Part shown: piece by piece, positions 16,051 to 24,339 of the stretch
Layout: each line of letters starts with the position of its first letter
Numbering within the stretch: position 1 is the stretch's first letter
NCBI GenBank assembly: GCA_008933015.1
Contig: WBXH01000005.1
Location: 1-40,086 of the forward strand
DNA length: 40,086 nt
From: Verrucomicrobiota bacterium
GTDB taxonomy: Bacteria; Verrucomicrobiota; Verrucomicrobiia; Chthoniobacterales; UBA6821
Direction of reading: 5' to 3'
The notes under the pieces: generated by a model
Databases searched by the model: none
What the model saw: only the letters and a program-made list of their open reading frames with translations
Told to the model about the DNA's origin: nothing
Program-made: the position numbers and the translations under genes

Positions 16051-17622
16051 TCAGGATGCAGGTGATGATGTTGAAGTCATGGGGGGCTTATTTCCCTGCC
16101 ATCCCTTCTGCCACTGGGCCATCAATGTCTTTACAAGGTTCTCATTGGCTGGATCCTTGGCGACATTGGTGTTCTCCTGCGGATCGGTTTTCTCGTCATA
16201 GAGTTCGATGGCATCCACCTTGGAGTGATCGTCCTCATGGACCCAGACGGTGAAACGGTAGCGGTCGGTGCGCATCGAATATCCCATCAGATCTGCTCCA
16301 TGCGTGGCCTCATGACTGCGAGGATATTGGCTGAATGCGGCGGACTTCCAAGGAAGGTTCAAGTTTTCCAAAAGAGGCTTCGTGCTGACCCCCTCAAGGT
16401 GACTGGGGAGAGGAAGCCCTGCCAATTCCGAGAGGGTGGGGTAGATGTCCACAAACTCGACCAGTGACTTGGTATGCTGACCCGCGTTCTTCATTCCGGG
16501 AACGGAAATGATCAGAGGGGCGTTCACGTCGTTCTCCACATTGCTATGCTTGGCCCAGGCATCGTGTTCACCGAGTTTCCAGCCGTGATCCCCCAAAATG
16601 ATCACGATGGTGTCCTTCTCGAGGCCCAAGGTTTTGAGTTCACCGAGAAGCTTGCCGACTTGGGCGTCCGTATAACTGATGGCGGCGTAGTAGGCATGCT
16701 TCAGTGTACGGGCCAGATCATCAGGGAGATGTCCGTCGGGAATGGCATGATACATGCGGAGCTCATCGCCGGGGATAATCGAATATTCGGGCGCATCCTT
16801 GGGACGAAACGGATTGGGAGCCAGCTTGATTGTGGCGGGATCATAGAGATCCCAGTATTTTTTTGGAGAAACGAAGGGGAGGTGTGGTTTTACAAAGCCA
16901 ACGGCGAGGAAGAAGGGCTCTTTTTTCGCCGCAAGCTTCCGCATGGCCTCAAGGGCAAGGTCACATACCTTTCCATCCGTGTAGGTATTGTCCGGCACAT
17001 CGGCGCACTCGAAAGCGGGTCCGCGTGTGCGGAGACGATTCGGGGCAATTTCCCCCGCAGCGTAAGGCTCTTTTTCTCCGGGAATTGCTTTCTTGCTCTC
17101 ACCGTCACCATCAGGTTCGCCTGCTGGTTTATGATTGTTCAATTCGACATTTTCGGGAATGGCGTAGACTGGAGACTTGGGGTTGACCCATGGCACGGAC
17201 CAAGAGGCCGGATCATTGAATCCGCCGTGAAAAACCTTACCCATCCCTTGAACAAAATAACCGTTGTTCTTGAAGTTTTGGAGCAGGGTCACGACGTCGG
17301 GAATTGCTTTCCTGAAATGGGTCTTGAGATCCCAGACCTTGGTCGTGTCTGGTCGGGTGCCGGTGAGTAAACTTGATCGGGTGGGTGAGCAAACGGCCTG
17401 CTGGACGTACGCCCTGTCAAAGACCACCCCATTGGAGGCAATTCTGTCAATATTCGGGCTGTGGATATAGTCCTTGCCATAGCAACCGAGTTCCGGTCTC
17501 AGGTCATCCACAATAATGAAAAGGACATTCGGCTTCTTCGCCTGATCTTCCGCGTTGACGGTGTGAGCAGTGACTGACAACAGCAAAGCAGAAAGAAGGA
17601 ATCGGGGAAGGGAAGTTCTCAT
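16051..17622 (-). CDS. Sulfatase, iduronate-2-sulfatase-like (tandem paralog)
   Basis: FGly motif 'CSPTR'; 'LFIIVDDLRPELGCYGKDYIHSPNID'; 'ILGDHGWKLGEHDAWAKHSNVENDVNAPLIIS'. Confidence 0.93.
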   Translation of the reverse strand: MRTSLPRFLLSALLLSVTAHTVNAEDQAKKPNVLFIIVDDLRPELGCYGKDYIHSPNIDRIASNGVVFDRAYVQQAVCSPTRSSLLTGTRPDTTKVWDLKTHFRKAIPDVVTLLQNFKNNGYFVQGMGKVFHGGFNDPASWSVPWVNPKSPVYAIPENVELNNHKPAGEPDGDGESKKAIPGEKEPYAAGEIAPNRLRTRGPAFECADVPDNTYTDGKVCDLALEAMRKLAAKKEPFFLAVGFVKPHLPFVSPKKYWDLYDPATIKLAPNPFRPKDAPEYSIIPGDELRMYHAIPDGHLPDDLARTLKHAYYAAISYTDAQVGKLLGELKTLGLEKDTIVIILGDHGWKLGEHDAWAKHSNVENDVNAPLIISVPGMKNAGQHTKSLVEFVDIYPTLSELAGLPLPSHLEGVSTKPLLENLNLPWKSAAFSQYPRSHEATHGADLMGYSMRTDRYRFTVWVHEDDHSKVDAIELYDEKTDPQENTNVAKDPANENLVKTLMAQWQKGWQGNKPPMTSTSSPAS

Positions 17623-17663
17623 GATGTTATTGGGGGTAAAAAAACGGCTTAAGAGGGTTTCTC

Positions 17664-19085
17664 TTATTCGCCCGGAGTATTAGCGTTTTCACTGCTCATC
17701 GAATTAGTCTCAGGAGTCGCCTTCTTGCCGGCAGCTTTCTCAGCTTTCTTTTTCTTCTTGGCATCTCTGTTGGCATGACGTCCGGATCCGTCCCCATCAT
17801 CTACGATGCCACCTGCAGGATTGAGTTGATCAAGGACGCCCTGCAGATACTTCCGCTCGTTGATGGCCACCTCGTCCTTGGTATCACCCGGGACTTTTGT
17901 TTCCGCGTAGGGAGCATTCCTCATGTCAAAGAGTTCACTGGCCTCGTTAAGCTTCCAGTTCATGTCACGGTTGTACCAGTGCCTGCCTAATTCAACGAAG
18001 ATCCAGGAGCGGGGCCAACCATCCTCTTTGCCCTTGAGTTGGGGAGCAAAATCTTTTCCGTCCACCACGACTCCTTGTGGGAGTGTCGCCCCGGCCACAT
18101 CGGCCAGCGTCGGTAAAAAGTCCGTGATGTTGAGGAGATTCTTCGAAACCTTGTCAGCCGGTACGACTCCGGGCCAACTGGCGATGCAGGGAACCAAGGC
18201 TCCGCATTCCAACATTGTGCCTTTTTGACCTATCACGGGTTTGCCATGAACCGTAGACCGGGCGGCATCACCAGCGGCAGTTCCATTGTCTCCCGCAAAA
18301 ACAATGAGTGTGTTGTCACGGAGGTGGAGCCTGTCCAATTCGGCGATCAACTGGCCGACGATTTTATCCATGTAGGCGATATTATCAGCGTAGAGGTCCT
18401 TGCTATCGGGGGCACTGTCTGGAGTCGGGAGAATCTCCGCATGGACGTGCGAGATGGCATAATAGAGATAAAATGGCTTCTCCTTATTCGTATTGATGAA
18501 GTTGAAGGCAAACTTCTGCATCGTGTCGGGAAGATATTCCTTGTCCTTAAGTGGCACTTCCTGGCCATTGAGTGTGTAGGTTTTATTGCCGTCCTGGGTA
18601 TTCCAGTATTTGCCACTGCCGTTAAAGCGCAGGTACTCGTCGAATCCCCAGTCGCTCGGTTGGAGGGGAAGTTGGCTCCATTTGCCGCACATGGCCGTTG
18701 CATAGCCGGCCGTCTTCAAGATCTTGGGCATCATGATTTCATTGGCCGGTTTGAGAAGTTTGCCGCTGTCATTACCTGTCATGCCGGTGTGGTAGGCATA
18801 CCTTCCAGTCATGAGGCAGGCCCTCGAGGGACCGCATAGCGGAGAAGCGTAGCAGTGCTCAAAAAGCGTTCCACTCTTTGCAAGGGCATCAATGTTGGGC
18901 GTCTTGAACAGATCGGCCCCGTAGCAGCTCAAGTTTCCGATGCCCAGATCATCTGCGAGGATGAAAATAATGTTGGGCTTCTGCTTGTTCGATTCCTCCG
19001 CTGCTGAAAGGAGAGGGTCGGTGGAAAAGAGGGCTGTCAACGAAAGAGCGGCGACGGCGATCCCGTGGGAAATCTTATTTGTCAT
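17664..19085 (-). CDS. Arylsulfatase-type sulfatase with lysine-rich C-terminal tail
   Basis: 'NIIFILADDLGIGNLSCYGADLFKTPNIDALA', FGly motif 'CGPSR', 'VFAGDNGT'. Signal peptide. Tail 'RDAKKKKKAEKAAGKKATPE'. Confidence 0.92.
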   Translation of the reverse strand: MTNKISHGIAVAALSLTALFSTDPLLSAAEESNKQKPNIIFILADDLGIGNLSCYGADLFKTPNIDALAKSGTLFEHCYASPLCGPSRACLMTGRYAYHTGMTGNDSGKLLKPANEIMMPKILKTAGYATAMCGKWSQLPLQPSDWGFDEYLRFNGSGKYWNTQDGNKTYTLNGQEVPLKDKEYLPDTMQKFAFNFINTNKEKPFYLYYAISHVHAEILPTPDSAPDSKDLYADNIAYMDKIVGQLIAELDRLHLRDNTLIVFAGDNGTAAGDAARSTVHGKPVIGQKGTMLECGALVPCIASWPGVVPADKVSKNLLNITDFLPTLADVAGATLPQGVVVDGKDFAPQLKGKEDGWPRSWIFVELGRHWYNRDMNWKLNEASELFDMRNAPYAETKVPGDTKDEVAINERKYLQGVLDQLNPAGGIVDDGDGSGRHANRDAKKKKKAEKAAGKKATPETNSMSSENANTPGE

Positions 19086-19153
19086 GTGTGGGGGTGGGGT
19101 TGGATTGTGAAGATGGCAAAAAATCGTCTTGAGAGTAAACTAAAACACCTACC

Positions 19154-19183
19154 TTCTTGAAAGGTTGCAGCATTTTTCAAGAA
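19154..19183. promoter_or_regulatory. Inverted repeat TTCTTGAAA-N12-TTTCAAGAA in sulfatase upstream region (possible operator or hairpin)
   Basis: Perfect 9-bp arms at 19154-19162 and 19175-19183, in the 135-nt gap between the beta-helix gene and the downstream sulfatase. Confidence 0.4.
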
Positions 19184-19220
19184 ATCATCGACCTGCCTCA
19201 AGTGAGTAATCAGCTCAATC

Positions 19221-21344
19221 TTAACGTGGTATCATCAACGTCAGTTCTCCTTGTGCCTCTGTCAGGGTCGCTCGGCAGGTCGGAGTAATGGCCATGGCCT
19301 TTTCAAGTGCGCCGTGATTGGCTTTCTGATCGTCGGTTGATGACTGAACGGGTACGGCGATGGTGATCGTCGCGTTGGTCACGTTTACCTTGCAGTCGAG
19401 TTGTTTGCCAACGATCCAAGGGGTAACGCCGCCCTCTCCCGGCGCTGCATTCTTTTGAGGGCACTGGGTGGCGTAGGTGGCCATCAGTTGAAGGACCGAT
19501 CGCAGGAGAACATAGTCATTTTTGATCATGACTGGAGTGGCGGTGTTCTGACCAGTCACTTGAAAGTCGATGGGAACGCCCCACCCCAACTCTTCTTTGC
19601 TCATCAGTCCCTTCACATCTGTTAAGAGATCATTGAGGGGGAAGTTTTCTTCAATGATGTCAGCAGAGGCGGCGGTCGGATGAACAGGGAATGGGAGTTC
19701 CTGCTTTTTCAGGTTTTCCCACTCGGCTTGAGTTGCCTTTACCCAATTCGGGAGTCTGCCAAGACGTAGCTCTAGTTGAGCCTCGTAAAGTGATTCAGGT
19801 GACACAAGCGTACCCGGTGACTCATTGCCCAGTACGGAAGCTTCATTTAGTGTCATGGTTTTTCCATGCAGCCCGACAAATAAGGGTTTCACGAACTTGG
19901 CAGATCCCCCTTTGTTGAGATCCCAGAAATCGACGGGCATCTTGTCATTCCCTTGATAGAGGAAGTTCCAGTAGACCATCCAGCGAAGGTGGTTGGGAAA
20001 GGCTACAATCGGACCTCCGCTATGGGTCATTGTTCCCCCATCAACCCTGTCGATAAGAGTTGTGTAAGGTCCATTGCCGTGGGAATCGATCGATTGGTTG
20101 GGTAGCAAAGTCCAGCGCCAGACAGTGGTGCCCGAGGAGCGGTTGCCAGTAGAGGCAGCATGGAGTTGTCCTTCCTGCTCATCGGTCAAACCCAAGAGAT
20201 TAAAGGAACTATCCGAGCGAGCGGCTACGTCATAATGTGCCGGATTACCCGAAAAACGAATCTCCATGATCGAGCAAGTGGTCGATTTCCTGAGGTAGAC
20301 CCCGGAATTCATATTGAAAAAGGAGCACCGACGTACCCATCCATCCGCCACTCCGTTAAAGAGGATTGCATCCCAACCCTCATCATCCAAAGCGCTGCGA
20401 TGATGAACAAAGGATTCTCTCCAAGCCCCTTCGAAAGCAATGTCCTCTATCCCGTCATGTTCGATCATTGATTCCTTCGAGAGTGTTGCGCCACTGTTTT
20501 TGCCCAAATTCACCAAGAGTGGTTCAGCAAGGGTCAGCATTGTCCCATGAATGCTGCTAATCTTGTGGATTTCATTGATGCTAAGACCCTCAACCGCCCG
20601 TTTCCACCGAGCGTCGGGCTGGAGTCCCGCCAAGAGTTCCTGGGTTAATTCCTTGGATGAAGCCCTGATGGAAACATGGTCACCCGGGTGCAGTCCCTCG
20701 GTGGAGGTCAGGGGAACATCGCAGGATGAACGCCTGACCTCCCCACTCACGGCGATGACCTTGCGTGGGGTCTCAGGGGCCTCAAATGAAAAAATGTAAT
20801 TGATGGCAGCGAATTCCTTTCCATCTTTTGGAACTTTGTAAGGGCCGGTTCCATATCCCGAGTGAACGGCACGGATGACTGTGCCGGCTTTCCCCGATCC
20901 AGATCCCCTGATCACGATCCCGGAGGAGTGAATCCTTATCGGCTCAACTTTGCTTCTATCCGTCCACACAAGGAACCTGCCAGGGGGGAAGAGGACAACA
21001 CCACCGCCGGCTTTTTCAGCCGCACTCACGGCTTTGCGAATAGCATCTTCAGAAGAGCGGGCATCATTCGGGATGGCGCCATAATCGGTCACCCTGAAGA
21101 GAGGTCCGGAGAGATTGGGGATCTGTTGTTCACTGTGATCGTATCCAGCGTAGGAGTAATCCGCCAGGATCTCGGGCGAGGATCGATCCTTGGAATCCTT
21201 GAACTGCTGCCAGCTTAAGGGGGTGGTTGCAACGGTTGCCGTCGAGGTTCCAATTCCTAGTATTCCCAAACAAGCGATTGGGAGGAGTGGTCGGAGCGTC
21301 ACTGATAATGAAAACTTCAAGTTGCAGAGGATTGATTCGGTCAT
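19221..21344 (-). CDS. Secreted right-handed beta-helix / pectate-lyase-like protein
   Basis: 'FRVTDYGAIPNDARSSEDAIRKAVSAAEKAGGGVVLFPPGRFLV' is the pectate_lyase_3-type N-terminal motif. 'IEDIAFEGAWRESFVHHRS...GWVRRCSFFNMNSGVYLRKS' is beta-helix-like. Confidence 0.75.
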   Translation of the reverse strand: MTESILCNLKFSLSVTLRPLLPIACLGILGIGTSTATVATTPLSWQQFKDSKDRSSPEILADYSYAGYDHSEQQIPNLSGPLFRVTDYGAIPNDARSSEDAIRKAVSAAEKAGGGVVLFPPGRFLVWTDRSKVEPIRIHSSGIVIRGSGSGKAGTVIRAVHSGYGTGPYKVPKDGKEFAAINYIFSFEAPETPRKVIAVSGEVRRSSCDVPLTSTEGLHPGDHVSIRASSKELTQELLAGLQPDARWKRAVEGLSINEIHKISSIHGTMLTLAEPLLVNLGKNSGATLSKESMIEHDGIEDIAFEGAWRESFVHHRSALDDEGWDAILFNGVADGWVRRCSFFNMNSGVYLRKSTTCSIMEIRFSGNPAHYDVAARSDSSFNLLGLTDEQEGQLHAASTGNRSSGTTVWRWTLLPNQSIDSHGNGPYTTLIDRVDGGTMTHSGGPIVAFPNHLRWMVYWNFLYQGNDKMPVDFWDLNKGGSAKFVKPLFVGLHGKTMTLNEASVLGNESPGTLVSPESLYEAQLELRLGRLPNWVKATQAEWENLKKQELPFPVHPTAASADIIEENFPLNDLLTDVKGLMSKEELGWGVPIDFQVTGQNTATPVMIKNDYVLLRSVLQLMATYATQCPQKNAAPGEGGVTPWIVGKQLDCKVNVTNATITIAVPVQSSTDDQKANHGALEKAMAITPTCRATLTEAQGELTLMIPR

Positions 21345-21504
21345 GATTGAGAAAATGGTCAGGTGTTGGCCTGCACGGTCGATGGATGGAGAGAATTTGA
21401 TTTCCTAATCCCAGAAATCTGAATGTCGAGGGGAATTGGATCAATGGGGGTGCCGGATAGTAAAAAATCGACAATTGGTCAGTTCTGGCGTTTTGATTGA
21501 TTTT

Positions 21505-22554
21505 ATGAAATCCCCCCTCTTCTTGATTCCCTTTGTTCTGTTGACCCTTCTCTCATTAGGTGCCCAGCAACCGGTTCTACCTGACACGGAAAAGCGGGGC
21601 GGCACGCTGACCACAAATGGGGGGGCAACGAATGCCGAGGTTGTTTCGGTGAAGGCCCCTCAAGCAGCTTCAACGGAATCCCCCCAAGCCACACCTCGTC
21701 CCTTCGAGCCAACCCCGTTGGCTCTTCCTGGTAGCACCCCGATTGTCTTCCGGAAAACCGGAGGGACGGAACTCCTGCTTCATGTGGTCAATCCTGCAGG
21801 ATGGACGGCGTCGGATAAGCTTCCCTGTCTGATTTCCTTCTTTGGCGGTGGCTGGGTCAACGGAACTCCAGCGCACTCCATCGAGTGGGCTCGCTGGGCG
21901 GCGGAACACGGGATCGTGGGGGTGGCTCCTGACTACAGGACACGATCCCGCCACAACAGCCAGCCTGAGGATTCGGTTTCCGATGCCAGAGCCGCCGTGC
22001 GATGGGTTCAGGATCATGCCACCGAGTTGGGTGTGGATCCAACCCGCATCGTCTGTGCCGGAGGTTCTGCCGGAGGTCATGTGGCGGCCTGGACCGCAAT
22101 CCCCACCAAGGGACCTGGAGCAGATGATCTTGGCGCGCCGTCCCCGCTTCCTGTGGCACTGATCCTTTTTAATCCTGTAACCGACACCAAGGACTCCGGG
22201 TACGGAGGAACAAAGCGCTTTGGAGGTTCATCCCAGAGGGCATTGGCCTGTTCCGTGCCTGACCAGATGCCGGCCAAGATGCCGCCGACTCTTGTCTTCC
22301 ATGCAAAAGCTGACAAGACGGTTTCCATTAAAAATTCCACTGATTTTCGTGACAAGCTTGTCTCTGCTGGAAACCGTTGCGAATTAATCTCCTTTGAGGG
22401 GTTGGGTCACAGCTATTACTCCACCAAGTATGGAGCGGAGGGTGCTGCAGCAAAAGTCACAACCAAGCAGGAGATGGAGAAATTTCTCGTGAGTTTGGGG
22501 CTGATCAAGGCGCCTGCAACTCCAGCTGCTTTTGTCTCCCCGACGAAGCGGTGA
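21505..22554 (+). CDS. Secreted alpha/beta-hydrolase (BD-FAE / acetyl esterase-like); ORF track starts at 21436
   Basis: Signal-like MKSPLFLIPFVLLTLLSLGAQ from ATG 21505; 'ISFFGGGWVNG'; nucleophile elbow 'GGSAGGH'; 'HAKADKTV'; 'GLGHSYY'. Confidence 0.85.
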   Translation: MKSPLFLIPFVLLTLLSLGAQQPVLPDTEKRGGTLTTNGGATNAEVVSVKAPQAASTESPQATPRPFEPTPLALPGSTPIVFRKTGGTELLLHVVNPAGWTASDKLPCLISFFGGGWVNGTPAHSIEWARWAAEHGIVGVAPDYRTRSRHNSQPEDSVSDARAAVRWVQDHATELGVDPTRIVCAGGSAGGHVAAWTAIPTKGPGADDLGAPSPLPVALILFNPVTDTKDSGYGGTKRFGGSSQRALACSVPDQMPAKMPPTLVFHAKADKTVSIKNSTDFRDKLVSAGNRCELISFEGLGHSYYSTKYGAEGAAAKVTTKQEMEKFLVSLGLIKAPATPAAFVSPTKR

Positions 22555-22584
22555 TTGCTTCTCCGAGATCTTAGGGATGCTTCT

Positions 22585-23820
22585 CTAAGAATGTGGTCCT
22601 GATTGATGCTCCAAAGGAATCCAAGCATTTCCTGTCATGACAAGGAGTGAGAGCAGGCTGATCGTGTCTTCAAAATACTCCTCCCGTTTATTGGAGCAGT
22701 AGGCAAAGACGCCATTTACCCATGCCTGATTCCCAAGGGCTGACGCGGCGACTCCCGTTGGAGCGATAAAGCAGGCGGTGTCGAAATCGTTTCCTTTGGC
22801 ATCCGATCCATCAAGGCGGTAGCCGGCTAGGAAAGCGTCGGGCTTCTGGATGTTGGAGTTAGCCCATGCCATGAAGGGCTTTAAAGCAGTCTCTGCGCGC
22901 GGGTCACTGAGCGTTGAGGCAGCCCATCCGATACGCCATGGAACCCGGCAGGCGTTGTAGTAGAACTCCCCGTCATGGGGGCTCTCTAGAAACTTTGCTT
23001 TGGCTGGTATCCAACCCCCGTTTTCTTCAATGGAAAAATCAGGCACCAGTCCCGAATGTGAGGAGGATTGCGTCTGGAGTTGGTTCAGGACTCCATAGGA
23101 TGCTCTCTCAACTTTTGTCCATAGTTCATCGCCTGTGGCATCCCGGAAAGCCCGGAAGTGTGTCGGCATGATGTCGGATGGGCGAGTCTGGCCTGATTCC
23201 TCATTCCAGTCCCCAAGCCTCAATGAGCCATCGGGCCTCACCAGTGTGATGCCGATTTCATGGATCAGTGACCTTGCCTCCTCCAGATAACGGGGATCGC
23301 CCCACTGACCATGCGCGAGTAGAAGGGCGAAGGCGATATCGAGATCCCCGTCGGTCGCACTATCGCTTCTGATAGGTTTTTCATCTTTCGGGATCTGCCA
23401 GTTCATGAAGGCAGGATTAATCTTGGAGGGGAAGCGTTTGCGGAAGGCGTTCAGGCCATCGAAGAGACGTTTTGCCTCCGGGTCCGAGCCTGCCATGTAG
23501 GCCGTGAGTATCAATCCGTATCCCATCGCTTCAGAGACGGTGCGACCCTTGTGGTCATACTTGACCTTGTAATCACAAGGAACTCGGACCGATGAGACAA
23601 TATATTTGGCTTTCCAATAAGAGTAGAAATCCCGGACGATTTTGTTCACTTGCTCCTGAGATGCGCTATCTGGAACGACTCCTTTCATGGGGAAATTTCC
23701 CGCTTGTGGAAATGGTCTTAGAACTTTTCCTTGGGAAGTCGGAGGAACATCTTCCGCTCGAACCATGTTCAAAAAAGCAAGCGAGCAGGCTAGGGATGCG
23801 AAGACGATACGAAATGCCAT
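22585..23820 (-). CDS. Glycoside hydrolase family 8 (endoglucanase-like), secreted
   Basis: 'TVSEAMGYGLILTAYMAGSD' and 'SATDGDLDIAFALLLAHGQWG' are GH8 catalytic signatures. Signal peptide. Confidence 0.9.
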   Translation of the reverse strand: MAFRIVFASLACSLAFLNMVRAEDVPPTSQGKVLRPFPQAGNFPMKGVVPDSASQEQVNKIVRDFYSYWKAKYIVSSVRVPCDYKVKYDHKGRTVSEAMGYGLILTAYMAGSDPEAKRLFDGLNAFRKRFPSKINPAFMNWQIPKDEKPIRSDSATDGDLDIAFALLLAHGQWGDPRYLEEARSLIHEIGITLVRPDGSLRLGDWNEESGQTRPSDIMPTHFRAFRDATGDELWTKVERASYGVLNQLQTQSSSHSGLVPDFSIEENGGWIPAKAKFLESPHDGEFYYNACRVPWRIGWAASTLSDPRAETALKPFMAWANSNIQKPDAFLAGYRLDGSDAKGNDFDTACFIAPTGVAASALGNQAWVNGVFAYCSNKREEYFEDTISLLSLLVMTGNAWIPLEHQSGPHS

Positions 23821-23985
23821 GCGAAGAAGAGGGCGGGGGATTTGCTCAGTGGCGAACTAATTCGAAATGGAATGCCTCATGATAACCATGAGGGTCTTCA
23901 TAATGAAGTTTTTCGTCGTGATTTCGTAAGCCTTGTCATGGAGTAATAGCTTTGGTTACTTAATAACAACTTCCCTGACACGTCC

Positions 23986-24264
23986 ATGAGCTCTCTTCTA
24001 TTATTTCCAAAGATGTTTCTGGCCGGAGGAGTGTTTTTGGGAGCTTTTCAGAAACCAGCCCCCGTTGAAGTCTTGAATCACACGCTTCCCGGAATAGAAA
24101 TCAGCTCCTCCCAAGTAGTCTGCCGCTCTCGGTGGGGAACTCCAATGCCACCCGATGGCAAGGCCGGTTACAGTCTGATCGCACCGATCAGGAAAAAACT
24201 CATTGAGCAAAGCCTCTGGATTCCTCCTGTTTCCGGAACTCGTCCGGTTGCCTCCTCTCAATAA
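23986..24264 (+). CDS. Hypothetical small protein (doubtful)
   Basis: 92-aa ORF with hydrophobic N-terminus filling a gap between GH8 and pilB. An overlapping antisense ORF of similar size exists (24001..24267). Confidence 0.3.
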   Translation: MSSLLLFPKMFLAGGVFLGAFQKPAPVEVLNHTLPGIEISSSQVVCRSRWGTPMPPDGKAGYSLIAPIRKKLIEQSLWIPPVSGTRPVASSQ

Positions 24265-24339
24265 CAAGCTAGGGCAGGCAAGGCGGCATACACGAGTTTG
24301 TGTTGGGAGTCCTGGTCGAACTTTTTTTTACGACCGGTA

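Noticed and set aside
16474-17370. 298-aa plus-strand ORF opposite sulfatase 3
   Set aside because: Antisense shadow ORF with no domain or start context.
22585-23820. GH8 as part of a bacterial cellulose synthesis (bcs) operon
   Set aside because: No bcsA/bcsB/bcsC neighbours; context is an esterase and the sulfatase/lyase cluster.
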